Positions 9,055 through 17,704 of a DNA stretch of 64,000 nt are shown piece by piece. Positions within the stretch are counted from its first letter, which is position 1. Each line of letters begins with the position of its first letter. Both the position numbers and the translations under genes were made by a program. Under the pieces are notes generated by a model. It worked only from the letters and a program-made list of their open reading frames with translations, was not told the DNA's origin and searched no databases. The stretch is taken from positions 1-64,000 of the forward strand of contig WYBU01000087.1 of the NCBI GenBank assembly GCA_011525745.1, read 5' to 3'. Source of the stretch: Planctomycetaceae bacterium (lineage in GTDB: Bacteria; Planctomycetota; Phycisphaerae; UBA1845; UTPLA1).

Positions 9055-10202
9055 GCGCACAAGATGAGCGACCGACGGCGGAAGTCGGCCGGGGCACGAA
9101 TGAGCGACAAGGAAACAGGGAACAGCGAACAGGGAACGGAGGCGCGCGACGCTGGGCGCGCTTCATCGCGAGGTGTACCGCACTCGTGATCGTGCTCATC
9201 CCGCCAGGCGCTTCGCGTGCCGGGCCGCGGAACATCAAGAACGGCGAGCCGATCGGGCGAATCGAACTGAACCGCATCGACGACGGCAAGCTGGTGGACT
9301 CGAACAACTGGGCCGGGCGGCCGTCGGTTTGGATCTTCATCAGCCCCTTGCAGACCAGTTCGCAGCGCGCGATGCAGGAATTGCAGCGCATCGTCGACGA
9401 GACGCCGGCGCCGGGCATCGAAGCGGTGGCGCTGACGACCGACCCGAACCGCCTGGGCGAGGTGCGCGAGTTCTGCAACCGCAACCGCATTCGCCTGCCG
9501 GTCGTGCTGGACGCCGGCCGCGCGCACTACGGGCGTCTGGGGATCATCGTGCTGCCGACCACGCTGTTGGTCGATAACGAGGGCAAGCTTCACGACAGCA
9601 TCCCGGGGCACGATCCGGCGTACGAACGGCATCTGCGGGCGCACGTGCAGTTTCTGACGGGAAAGATCAAGGCGGACGAACTTGCCAGACAGCTTGCCTC
9701 GACGCAGCCGACGCGCGATCCCGGCCTGGAACGGGCCGAGCGGCTGGTGCGCAGCGCGGCGCTGCTGGCACAGCGCGGCTTGTTGCCCGACGCCATCAAG
9801 GAACTTGAGGCCGCGATCGAGGCCGACGCGTTCTACGCGCCGGCCTATCTCGATCTGGCGATGCTGCGGATCGTCACGAACGACCTGCCGGCGGCGGAGA
9901 AGCTGGTGGACAAGGCGCGCGGCATCGACGAGGCCAATCGCCGGACGTGGCTGGTGCAGGGCGTCATTCGCTTTCATCAGAACCGGCTGGAGGACGCGGA
10001 AAAATCGCTGCGCGAGGCGCTGATGCGCAATCCCGATCCGGCACTGACCAATTACTGGTTGGCGCGGGTGCTGGAGGCGCGCGGCGACAAGGAAGGGGCG
10101 CGCGTCTGCTACCGCGCGGCAGCGGAACGGATGTTGCCGGCCGTGGATGCCGAGCTGGCCAAGCGCGGTGCGACCGGATCGACTCAGGCCGCGCCGAACT
10201 GA
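9051..10202 (+). CDS. Exported thioredoxin-like/TPR protein without redox cysteines
   Basis: The first half resembles the TlpA/AhpC thioredoxin fold. It has a central strand VWIFISPL, a helix with QRAMQELQRI, and the cis-proline region VLPTTLLVDNEGK. Where a CxxC is expected the sequence reads SPLQTSS, so the fold has no catalytic cysteine pair. The second half (about residues 220-370) is built of tetratricopeptide repeats (for example AYLDLAMLRIVTNDLPAAEK and the AEKSLREAL unit). A hydrophobic segment near residues 40-60 ending in SRAGP suggests export. It overlaps the upstream cytochrome by four bases, so it may be an assembly or scaffold factor for that cytochrome chain rather than an oxidoreductase. 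That role is inference. Confidence 0.75.
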   Translation: MSAQDERPTAEVGRGTNERQGNREQRTGNGGARRWARFIARCTALVIVLIPPGASRAGPRNIKNGEPIGRIELNRIDDGKLVDSNNWAGRPSVWIFISPLQTSSQRAMQELQRIVDETPAPGIEAVALTTDPNRLGEVREFCNRNRIRLPVVLDAGRAHYGRLGIIVLPTTLLVDNEGKLHDSIPGHDPAYERHLRAHVQFLTGKIKADELARQLASTQPTRDPGLERAERLVRSAALLAQRGLLPDAIKELEAAIEADAFYAPAYLDLAMLRIVTNDLPAAEKLVDKARGIDEANRRTWLVQGVIRFHQNRLEDAEKSLREALMRNPDPALTNYWLARVLEARGDKEGARVCYRAAAERMLPAVDAELAKRGATGSTQAAPN

Positions 10203-10236
10203 CACGTTTTGTACCCGACCGCTGGAGACGCGCCGG

Positions 10237-10884
10237 ATGCGCATGCGCCGTTGGGTTTGCATGGCCGCCGCCGTCGGTTTGCCGCTCGCCGCGGCTTGTT
10301 CCGAAAATGCGCGCGGTCGGCTGTTGCGCGTTCTTTTGGACGTGCCGCCCGCGGCAACGGATGGCGCCGCCGCGGTGTCGTTTACGTCGGCCGGCGGCGA
10401 GCGCCGGTTGCGACCGCCATCGCACGGCCTGCCGCGGGCATGGGTCTCGCCGGCGAGTTTCGCCTCGAAACATCCGCCGTTCCTCCAGCGGCATTGTGCG
10501 ACCTGTCACGACGAAAGCCACGCGCAGCAGCCGCGGACGAACTATCTCGACGTCTGCCGTGAATGCCACGCGGACGTATTCATCGCCACGCCGTTTTCGC
10601 ACGGTCCCTTCGCGGCGGGGGCCTGCCATCAGTGCCATCGGCCGCATGCGTCGCAGCATGGGCTTCTGCTCGCGCGGCCCGAGCCGTCGCTGTGCACCGA
10701 CTGCCACGAGATGGCGCACAAGCCGATCTGCTCCGGCCGGCGCGCGGGTGTGGCCGCGCCGTGCACGGCGTGTCACGAACCGCACGGCGCCGACAACGCG
10801 AATTTCCTGCGCGCGGGCGACGAGTGGCGGCGATTGCTGGAGAAACATGCGGAGGCTTCGGCGACGACGGAACGCCCGTTGTGA
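10237..10884 (+). CDS. Pentaheme c-type lipoprotein
   Basis: A 215-residue protein with a basic n-region (MRMRRW), a hydrophobic core and a lipobox (LAAAC) near residue 20. Five CxxCH sites follow (CATCH, CRECH, CHQCH, CTDCH, CTACH), several in the CxxCHxPH form of the doubled-CxxCH family. It lies 34 bases after the thioredoxin/TPR gene and ahead of the barrel gene, in the position expected for a small electron carrier between the large haem proteins and an outer-membrane conduit. No haemless catalytic domain is visible. The ATG at 10237 is chosen because it gives a proper lipoprotein signal. Confidence 0.83.
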   Translation: MRMRRWVCMAAAVGLPLAAACSENARGRLLRVLLDVPPAATDGAAAVSFTSAGGERRLRPPSHGLPRAWVSPASFASKHPPFLQRHCATCHDESHAQQPRTNYLDVCRECHADVFIATPFSHGPFAAGACHQCHRPHASQHGLLLARPEPSLCTDCHEMAHKPICSGRRAGVAAPCTACHEPHGADNANFLRAGDEWRRLLEKHAEASATTERPL

Positions 10885-11119
10885 TCGCTGAGCAACCGGC
10901 GCGGCATTGAGAGCGAGTGGGAGACAACACGGAGCGACGATTGAAACCGACCGGGCGGCATCGACAGGCCCACGCGCGCTTCGAGTCGGTTGATTGCGGC
11001 AAGCGCGCCGCGCGAAGGCCTGGCCATGTCGAGTCCGGGCAAGCCGTCAAAGCGGCGTTGTGCGCAGGCGGGTCTTGCGCGATTCCCCGGCGGTCAATGG
11101 CAGAAGCGCGGGCAGACTC

Positions 11120-11149
11120 ACGTGCCGGCGAGGCGCCTCGCCGGCACGT
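11120..11149. promoter_or_regulatory. Perfect 30-bp palindrome before the outer-membrane barrel gene
   Basis: Bases 11120-11134 (acgtgccggcgaggc) are followed immediately by their exact reverse complement at 11135-11149, with no loop. The centre lies 32 bases upstream of the ATG at 11167. It could be an operator for a dimeric regulator, or form an RNA hairpin that sets barrel translation or separates it from the upstream genes. Confidence 0.55.
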
Positions 11150-11166
11150 CGGCGGAGACAGGCTGG

Positions 11167-13257
11167 ATGAGCGATGCTGGAGCGAGGTCGCGACGACGGG
11201 CAGCATGGATGCTGCTGGCGACCTGTCTCGGCACGTTTTCCGTCGCGCAGGCGCGATCCGAACAATCGGCCACTGCCCCCGACGATCGACCGCCGCCCGT
11301 CGACAGTCGCGTGGCGGCGGGAGCGGATCGCCTCGGGCTTGACCGCGTCGATTTCTCGCTGGAGTTGAGCGGCGAGTATGAGCAGCGTCGCGTGCGGACG
11401 GAGCAGGGGCCGTATTCACGTCGCACGCGGCAGACGAATTCGTGGGGCCGGCTCGAGGAAGTGGGGCGGCTGGGCCTGGACGGATACCTTTTTGATCGCG
11501 ACATCTTCTCGTTCAGTGGCGACATCGGCCTCGGGTTGACGCAGGAGCGCAGCAAGGAGCGGTTCGACGGTTGGGAACGGACCGACTCATTCGACGGCAC
11601 GCTGGCCGAGTTCGACGTGCGGGCCGATCTGTTCTCCGGCGGGGCGGTCAGCGGCAACGTGTTCGCGCTTCAGGCGCGAGACCGTTACGCGCGGCCGTTT
11701 CTGCCGAGCCTGCGCGAGCGGCGCAGCGAATACGGCGCCGCGGTGTATCTGAATGACGACGTGCTGCCGATGGAGTGGCGCTTCGAGCATCGCGACGTCG
11801 ACCGCGACGGCAGCCGGCGCGATTTCGACAACGAGCGCGTCGTGCAGGATTACTTCGCGTACCGCGCGACGTGGAATCACCGCCCCGATCACACGCTGCG
11901 GCTGGACTTCGAGTACGACGACCGCGAAGAGCGCTACAGCGGCGGGACCTACCGGTTCGACACGCAGCGCTACCAGCTTCGTGCCGAGGACACGTGGACT
12001 TTCGGCGACGGCGGGCGGCATCGGCTGGATACCGTGGTGCGTTATCAGCAGGAGGCCGGCGACGTGGCTCGCGACCTGTTCGAGGCCGGGCCGCGGCTGA
12101 CGCTGAAGCACTCGGACACGCTCACGACGTTCTATCAGTACCAGTATTCGCGCGAGAAACTCGGACAGTACGACATCGATCTGCACCGCTTCGACGCCGG
12201 CCTGACGCATCAGCTCTTCACGAATCTGACGACGACGGTGAACCTGTTCGGGCTGAAGGAAGACATCAAGGATGACAGCGAGACCGACGAGTTCGGCGGG
12301 AACATCGACTGGGCCTACACGCGCGAGAACGCGCTGGGAGTCTTCAGCGGCGATCTGGGGCTGACGCACGAACTGGAGTGGACGCGCGGCGGAGCGACGC
12401 GCGTTCAGCTTCGCGAGTCGGGCACGTTTCGCGATCCGCTGCCGGTTGTGCTGGCGCGGCAGGGGGCCTGGACGCCGTCGATCCTTGTGTGGGACAGCAC
12501 GCGCACGCGGCTGTTCGTGCGCGGCCGCGACTACGTCGTGGTGCAGCGCCGCGGCGCGACGCTGCTGTTTCGATCGCTGCTGGGACGGATTCGCAACAAT
12601 CAGAGCGTCTCGATCGACTACGTTTATCTCGAAGACCGCGACGCCCGGCGCGGCACGACGCGCGTCGACGCACGGTTACAGCAGGCGTTCAACAACGGTT
12701 GGACGCCGTACTATGCCTTCGAGTCGCGCTGGGAGGACCGCGATTCCAGCCGCGGCACGCCGTTGCGCGAAAATGACCTGCACCGGCATCGCCTGGGCGT
12801 GAAGTATGAGCGGCCGCGCTGGTCGGCCGGGGGCGAGCTGGAGCTGCTTCGCGACAACATTGATCCGTTTATCGCCTACCGCGCCTACGGCGACGTCGCG
12901 CTGCTGCGCCGTCCGGCCGGCGCGATCGACGCGCGGCTGGACGTGTCGCACTTTTTCTTCAGCCGCGACGCCGATCGGGACGTCATCCTGGTCGAGGGAA
13001 CGATCGACGGTCGCTACGACTGGTCGCGGCGTGCCGGCGGCTTCGGCCGCGCGACGTATCGCTACGAGGACGACCGCTGGCGCGGCATCGTTCACGGCGT
13101 GGACGTCGAAACCGGCGCGGAACTGCGATGGGGGCCGTACACGGTAGTTGCCAGCGTGGAGTACGATCTGCTGAACCTGGCCGAGTCGCACGAGGACGGA
13201 TTCGGCGTGTGGCTGAAGGTGCGGCGTGAATTCGAGGATGTACTGGCGAAGAGATGA
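11167..13257 (+). CDS. Predicted outer-membrane beta-barrel protein of the cytochrome cluster
   Basis: After a signal peptide (cleavage near residue 30, SVAQA) almost the whole 696-residue chain is alternating amphipathic beta-strands with Arg/Asp/Tyr-rich turns. Examples are FSGDIGLGLTQER, LRLDFEYDDREERY, GVKYERPRW and TYRYEDDRW. That is the composition of a large trans-outer-membrane barrel. A central non-barrel part (about 435-485, RLFVRGRDYVVVQRRG ... SVSIDYVY) looks like a small extracellular beta domain. The chain ends EDVLAKR rather than in the usual terminal aromatic. Its place among seven multiheme cytochromes suggests the sheath of a porin-cytochrome conduit (compare MtrB/PioB or Geobacter Omb proteins), but no sequence identity to these is claimed. 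Confidence 0.7.
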   Translation: MSDAGARSRRRAAWMLLATCLGTFSVAQARSEQSATAPDDRPPPVDSRVAAGADRLGLDRVDFSLELSGEYEQRRVRTEQGPYSRRTRQTNSWGRLEEVGRLGLDGYLFDRDIFSFSGDIGLGLTQERSKERFDGWERTDSFDGTLAEFDVRADLFSGGAVSGNVFALQARDRYARPFLPSLRERRSEYGAAVYLNDDVLPMEWRFEHRDVDRDGSRRDFDNERVVQDYFAYRATWNHRPDHTLRLDFEYDDREERYSGGTYRFDTQRYQLRAEDTWTFGDGGRHRLDTVVRYQQEAGDVARDLFEAGPRLTLKHSDTLTTFYQYQYSREKLGQYDIDLHRFDAGLTHQLFTNLTTTVNLFGLKEDIKDDSETDEFGGNIDWAYTRENALGVFSGDLGLTHELEWTRGGATRVQLRESGTFRDPLPVVLARQGAWTPSILVWDSTRTRLFVRGRDYVVVQRRGATLLFRSLLGRIRNNQSVSIDYVYLEDRDARRGTTRVDARLQQAFNNGWTPYYAFESRWEDRDSSRGTPLRENDLHRHRLGVKYERPRWSAGGELELLRDNIDPFIAYRAYGDVALLRRPAGAIDARLDVSHFFFSRDADRDVILVEGTIDGRYDWSRRAGGFGRATYRYEDDRWRGIVHGVDVETGAELRWGPYTVVASVEYDLLNLAESHEDGFGVWLKVRREFEDVLAKR

Positions 13258-13288
13258 ATGCGTCGGCTGCGGACGCGAAGGACGACTG

Positions 13289-14419
13289 ATGAACGACGGG
13301 CGGCACTTGGCAGGCACGCAGGATTCTCTCGATGTCGTGAACAATGACGTGTCGCGACTGCGGCTGCTTTTTGTCGTGCTGTCGTTCGTAGGCGCCGGCT
13401 GCGCCCGGCCCGCCGGCGTGATTTTTCCACCCGACGATCGCGCGCCGGTCTGGCCGCCCCCGCCGGATGAGCCGCGCATCCGATGGCTCGGGCAGCTTGC
13501 GACCGACGCCGATCTCAAGCCCGCCCGCAGCGGCTGGCAGGCCTTCGCCGACGCCATCGGCGGGCCGGCGCGGATCAACAGCGTTTCGACGCCCGCCGGC
13601 GTGGCGGTGTCGCGCGATCAGCGGGTCTTCGTCACCGATCCGACGCTGCGCTGCGTGCACGTCTTCGACCTCAACGCCCGCACCTATGGAGCCATTCTGG
13701 ATGTTGATGGCGCGCCGCTGGCGGTGCCGGCCGACGTGGCCGTCGATGGCCCTCGCATCTTCATTTCAGACTCCGCACGGCGGGCGATCTTCGAGTTCGA
13801 CGCCGGCGGGCGCTTCGTTCGCACCATCGGCCGCGACGTGCTCCAGCGACCCATCGGCGTGGCGGCGGCGGCAATTGAAAAGCAAAGCGGCACGCGTCTG
13901 TACGTCGTCGATGCCGTGTTGCATGCCTGCATCGTCTTCGACGCGGCCGGCGGCGAATTGTTCCGATTCGGCCGTCGCGGCGCGGGGCCGGGCGAGTTCA
14001 ACGTGCCGACCGACGTAGCGGTGCATCGCGACATCGGCGTGCTCGTGGCCGACACGCTCAATTTCCGCGTGCAGCGATTCTCACATGATGGCGAATTCGT
14101 CGGCGAATTCGGCGCGCGGGGCGATGGCGCCGGCGATTTCGCCATGCCCAAGGGCATCGCCGTCGATGGCGCCGGTCGCGTTTACGTCGCCGATGCGCAG
14201 TTCGAGAACATCCAGGTGTTCTCGAGCGAAGGCCGCCTGCTGCTGGCGATCGGCCACGAAGGCCGCGGACCGGGCGAGTTCTGGTTGCCGAATCAACTGG
14301 ATATCGACGACAATCAGCGGCTGTGGGCGGCCGACGCTTACAACCGCCGCGTGCAGGTGTTCCAGATTCTGCCGGAGCCGCCCGCGCGAATCGAAGCGTC
14401 GTCGGCGCAGATGCGGTGA
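13289..14419 (+). CDS. NHL-repeat beta-propeller lipoprotein
   Basis: The 376-residue protein has a hydrophobic segment ending in a lipobox (FVGAGC) near residue 36. Six NHL-type blades follow, each with the pattern GxF-P-GhAVD-G-hhVaDt-N-RhQhF; clear examples are MPKGIAVDGAGRVYVADAQF and LPNQLDIDDNQRLWAADAYN. NHL propellers with lipid anchors are frequent companions of multiheme cytochrome clusters and are thought to hold partners together at the outer membrane. ATG 13289 overlaps nothing and follows the barrel stop by 31 bases; the next cytochrome starts three bases after its stop. The role as a cluster scaffold is inferred from position. Confidence 0.82.
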   Translation: MNDGRHLAGTQDSLDVVNNDVSRLRLLFVVLSFVGAGCARPAGVIFPPDDRAPVWPPPPDEPRIRWLGQLATDADLKPARSGWQAFADAIGGPARINSVSTPAGVAVSRDQRVFVTDPTLRCVHVFDLNARTYGAILDVDGAPLAVPADVAVDGPRIFISDSARRAIFEFDAGGRFVRTIGRDVLQRPIGVAAAAIEKQSGTRLYVVDAVLHACIVFDAAGGELFRFGRRGAGPGEFNVPTDVAVHRDIGVLVADTLNFRVQRFSHDGEFVGEFGARGDGAGDFAMPKGIAVDGAGRVYVADAQFENIQVFSSEGRLLLAIGHEGRGPGEFWLPNQLDIDDNQRLWAADAYNRRVQVFQILPEPPARIEASSAQMR

Positions 14420-14422
14420 GTC

Positions 14423-16255
14423 ATGCACGCACGAGACCTTCCGACATCTCGCTTGTACGAGTCCCCGGTGGCCGCGCACGTCGTCGCAGCCGTCCTTGCT
14501 GTCGGCCTGATGGCGATGGCCGGCACTGCTCCGCTTCGCGCCGACGACTCGGTCATCGGCTCGCCGCACGATCTGTCGGCCCTGTCGCCGCATCCGATCC
14601 GCGCCGTTCACGAGGACCAGGTGTGCGTCTTCTGCCACGTGCCGCACACGAGCACGCCGCAGACGCCGGCATGGCGCCGCCATAATCCCGAGATTCGATA
14701 TCGCATTTATCAAAGCAGCACGACCGACGCCCGCATCGGCCAGCCCTCCGGCGTGTCCAAGATGTGCCTGAGCTGCCACGACGGCCTGATGGCCCCGGGC
14801 ATGAGCGGGCAGTTCCCGCTTTCGGCCGACGCCGCGCCGGCCGACCACGTCGTCATGACGCGGCGCTTCCTGCCGCCGGGCGAGTCGAATCTGACGAACG
14901 ATCTGCGCGACGATCATCCCATCGGATTCCGCTACGACCGCGCCTTGTCGCGCCGCGATCCGCAGCTACGCCCGCCCGATCTGGTCAGCCGTACGCTGCC
15001 GCTGGGCAAGCACAACGAGGTGCACTGCACGGCCTGTCACGATCCGCACAACAATCGGCTGGGCGACTTCCTGCGCATCACCGACCGCGGCTCGGCCCTG
15101 TGCGTGGCCTGTCACGACCTGACCGGCTGGCGGGCCTCGTCGCACGCCGTCACGCCCGTGCCGACGCCCGGCCGCCGCGTCGATCCGACCGAACGCATGA
15201 AGTATCCGACGCTGGCCGACAACGCCTGCGCCGCCTGCCACAAGGTCCACTCGGCCCCGCATCCCGAGCGGCTGCTGCGATTCGAGCGAGAAGAGGATAA
15301 TTGTCTGAATTGCCATGACGGCTCGGTCGCGCGCTCCGACATTCTGGCCGAAATCCGCAAGTCCAGCGCCCATCGCGGCGAGCGGCGCACCGGCGTTCAC
15401 GATCCGACCGAGCGGCCGCGCTCCATGCGACCGCACGTCGAGTGCGTCGATTGCCACAATCCGCACGCCGTGCGGCCGGCCAACCGCGTGCTGGTGCGCG
15501 GGCTGTCGCCGGCGCCGGCGGATGGCACGTTGACGGCCGCGCCCGGCGTGAATGCCTTCGGACACGAGATCGATCGCGCCCAGTTCGCCTACGAGGTGTG
15601 TCTGCGCTGCCACGCAGACAACGTCCCGCCGACGCGCACGCGGCTGATCCGACAGGTCCACGAGACAAATACGCGGCTGGAGTTTGCGACGTCAAATGCC
15701 TCCTTTCATCCCGTCTTCGGTCCGCGGCGCAATCCCGACGTCGTCAGCCTGATGTCTCCGCTGCGCATCGGCTCGGTGCTGGCCTGCACCGACTGCCACA
15801 ACAGCGACAATTCGCGCGTCGCCGGTGGCTCGGGGCCGGAGGGTCCGCACGGCTCGCGCTTCGCTCCGCTGCTGGCCAATCGTTACGACACGCGCGACTT
15901 CACGGTCGAAAGCGCCGCCGCCTACGCCCTGTGCTACCGCTGCCACGACCGTACGAGCATCCTGCGCGACGACAGCTTTCCGTTTCATCGCCTGCACATC
16001 GTTGTGGCGCGCACGCCCTGCTCGGCCTGTCACGATCCGCACGGCGTGCGTCCCGGCGGCGCGGGTGGTGACCACACGAATCTGATCAACTTCGACACGA
16101 CCATCGTCAGGCCGGTCCGCACCGGTCGCGGGCTGGAGCCGCCGCGATACACCGACACCGGCCGCTACAGCGGCACCTGCACGCTGACCTGTCACGGTGT
16201 CGATCACGTCAACCTGCAATACGGCACGGCCGGCGTGGCGCGAGGGAGACGTTGA
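14423..16255 (+). CDS. Secreted dodecaheme c-type cytochrome
   Basis: A 610-residue exported protein with a signal segment (VVAAVLAVGLMAMAG) near residues 20-38. It has eleven CxxCH motifs (CVFCH, CLSCH, CTACH, CVACH, CAACH, CLNCH, CVDCH, CLRCH, CTDCH, CYRCH, CSACH) and a last CX3CH (CTLTCH). The haem sites are widely and irregularly spaced, with distal FRYDR and FGHEI segments, unlike the compact doubled-CxxCH proteins upstream. Long linkers and a position after the barrel and propeller genes make it a candidate for the outer, cell-surface member of the chain. It is followed by, and overlaps by one base, a tetraheme gene with related CHDG/CHDP motifs. Confidence 0.87.
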   Translation: MHARDLPTSRLYESPVAAHVVAAVLAVGLMAMAGTAPLRADDSVIGSPHDLSALSPHPIRAVHEDQVCVFCHVPHTSTPQTPAWRRHNPEIRYRIYQSSTTDARIGQPSGVSKMCLSCHDGLMAPGMSGQFPLSADAAPADHVVMTRRFLPPGESNLTNDLRDDHPIGFRYDRALSRRDPQLRPPDLVSRTLPLGKHNEVHCTACHDPHNNRLGDFLRITDRGSALCVACHDLTGWRASSHAVTPVPTPGRRVDPTERMKYPTLADNACAACHKVHSAPHPERLLRFEREEDNCLNCHDGSVARSDILAEIRKSSAHRGERRTGVHDPTERPRSMRPHVECVDCHNPHAVRPANRVLVRGLSPAPADGTLTAAPGVNAFGHEIDRAQFAYEVCLRCHADNVPPTRTRLIRQVHETNTRLEFATSNASFHPVFGPRRNPDVVSLMSPLRIGSVLACTDCHNSDNSRVAGGSGPEGPHGSRFAPLLANRYDTRDFTVESAAAYALCYRCHDRTSILRDDSFPFHRLHIVVARTPCSACHDPHGVRPGGAGGDHTNLINFDTTIVRPVRTGRGLEPPRYTDTGRYSGTCTLTCHGVDHVNLQYGTAGVARGRR

Positions 16256-17067
16256 TGAAACCCGCGGCTTGCACGAGCGTCGCCGCCGTGATGAGCGCCT
16301 GGCTCGCGGCGTCCGTGGCCGCACCGCAACCGCGGCAATCCACCGTTGCGGTCTCGCACGAATCGACCTCGCGCGTCATCACCGGTCTGATCGGGTCCAG
16401 GCACGACTTCGCACCGCCGAGCGCGCCGCTGATCGATCGCTGCATCGCCTGTCACGGCCGCGATGAACAGGCGCGGCTGTTGGGGCAGTCGGTCGGAGCG
16501 GATCAGTGGCCCGAAGACTCTCGCACAGGGACGAATCGCGCGACTTCGCAGGCGTCACAACCGATGTCACCGCCGTCGGCGGACGCCGCCGCTTCATCAC
16601 AACCGGCTGACGATGCCCAGGATCACCGAGCCGATCGCGCCCCGCGCGAAGCGCATTCGTCCGACATCCGCCGCGACTGGCCCGGCCGGCGCGGCGCCGC
16701 GCGGACGGTCGCCGATGAGGAATCGCGTCGCCCGGCCCGCGATGAGCTGCACCGCTCGACGCGCCTGTGCCTGGGGTGTCACGATGGCACAATCGCCTCG
16801 CGCATCGAGCTGGGCGAGCCGGCGTCGGAGCACGTCGCCTCGGCCCGCGTCGATTTCCGCCACGATCATCCCGTCGGCGTGGCCTATCCGCGGACCGATC
16901 GCGGATACCACCCGGCCGCGCGGGTGCGGCAGCGGGGGATCAGGCTGCCCGACGGTCGCGTCGAGTGCGTCTCGTGCCATGATCCGCATAACGCGTGGGG
17001 CCAGCCGGCCATGCTGGCGGTGTCGAACCGGCGCAGCGCGTTGTGCCTGACGTGTCACATCAAGTAG
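16255..17067 (+). CDS. Exported tetraheme cytochrome with a disordered insert
   Basis: Four CxxCH motifs (CIACH, CLGCH, CVSCH, CLTCH) are present in 270 residues behind a short signal peptide (MSAWLAASVAAPQP). Between the first and second haem lies a ~90-residue stretch rich in Ser, Ala, Asp, Gln and Arg that looks disordered. The last three motifs and the intervening RxDHPVGVAYPRTD segment resemble the first half of the upstream dodecaheme protein (HDG ... DDHPIGFRYDR ... HDPHN), so it is probably a shortened relative. ATG 16255 shares its first base with the preceding stop. It ends the cytochrome cluster. Confidence 0.83.
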   Translation: MKPAACTSVAAVMSAWLAASVAAPQPRQSTVAVSHESTSRVITGLIGSRHDFAPPSAPLIDRCIACHGRDEQARLLGQSVGADQWPEDSRTGTNRATSQASQPMSPPSADAAASSQPADDAQDHRADRAPREAHSSDIRRDWPGRRGAARTVADEESRRPARDELHRSTRLCLGCHDGTIASRIELGEPASEHVASARVDFRHDHPVGVAYPRTDRGYHPAARVRQRGIRLPDGRVECVSCHDPHNAWGQPAMLAVSNRRSALCLTCHIK

Positions 17068-17235
17068 GCAGCACCGCGACCTCACGTTGACCGAGGATCG
17101 GAGAGTGTGGCATGGTCACGCCTTGGCGCTCGCCCATCCCTGCACTTGGGGAACGCGCGTGTCGCGAGGGCTTGTCCATGTTGAGGCCTCATTTCCGACT
17201 ACGCTCCTTGAAGTTTCGATTTCAAACCGTCCGAC

Positions 17236-17265
17236 TTGACGAACGCCTCCGACCGCGCTTAGATA
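17236..17265 (+). promoter_or_regulatory. Sigma-70-type promoter for the tRNA
   Basis: TTGACG at 17236-17241 is followed 18 bases later by TAGATA at 17260-17265. The predicted start is about 17272, eight bases before the tRNA. Confidence 0.5.
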
Positions 17266-17279
17266 TTCTCTCGTTTCCC

Positions 17280-17351
17280 GCCGACGTAGCTCAGCGGTAG
17301 AGCACGGCTTTCGTAAAGCTGAGGTCGTGGGTTCAAATCCCACCGTCGGCT
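17280..17351 (+). tRNA. tRNA-Thr (anticodon CGT)
   Basis: A complete cloverleaf of 72 bases. The 7-bp acceptor is gccgacg/cgtcggc and the D-stem gctc/gagc. The anticodon stem cggct/agctg holds the loop ttcgtaa with CGT at 17312-17314, and the T-arm is gtggg-ttcaaat-cccac. The 3' CCA is not encoded. It reads ACG threonine codons. Confidence 0.95.
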
Positions 17352-17398
17352 GTCGGGTTGGCGCTTCATCCAGCAGCGCAGCCGCGCCCCGAGATCCC

Positions 17399-17704
17399 AT
17401 GCCCACGATCGAACAACTACAGAAGTTCCTGGTCAGGGAACCGGACGACGTGTTCCTCAACTTCGGCCTGGCGATGGAACTGGCCAAAGCCGGCCGCACC
17501 GACGACAGCGTGGCCCAGTTCGACCGCGTCATTTCGCTCCACGACGGCTACTGCCCCGCCTATTTCATGAAGGGCCAGACACTGCTGAAGGCCGGCCGGC
17601 TGAACGATGCCAAAGCCGCGTTGCAGGCCGGCATCGAGACCGCCCGCCGCGTCGGCGACGATCATGCCGCGGCCGAAATGACGGAACTGCTGGAGTCAAT
17701 CTGA
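17399..17704 (+). CDS. Small tetratricopeptide-repeat protein
   Basis: A 101-residue cytoplasmic protein made essentially of two to three TPR helices. It has FLNFGLAMELAKAGRTDDSV and a repeat beginning AYFMKGQTLLKAG, with the conserved Gly/Ala and Tyr/Phe positions of the repeat. Such short proteins mediate protein-protein contacts; no partner is evident. The ATG at 17399 lies 48 bases after the tRNA, so the two may share a transcript. No signal peptide or catalytic motif is seen. Confidence 0.75.
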   Translation: MPTIEQLQKFLVREPDDVFLNFGLAMELAKAGRTDDSVAQFDRVISLHDGYCPAYFMKGQTLLKAGRLNDAKAALQAGIETARRVGDDHAAAEMTELLESI

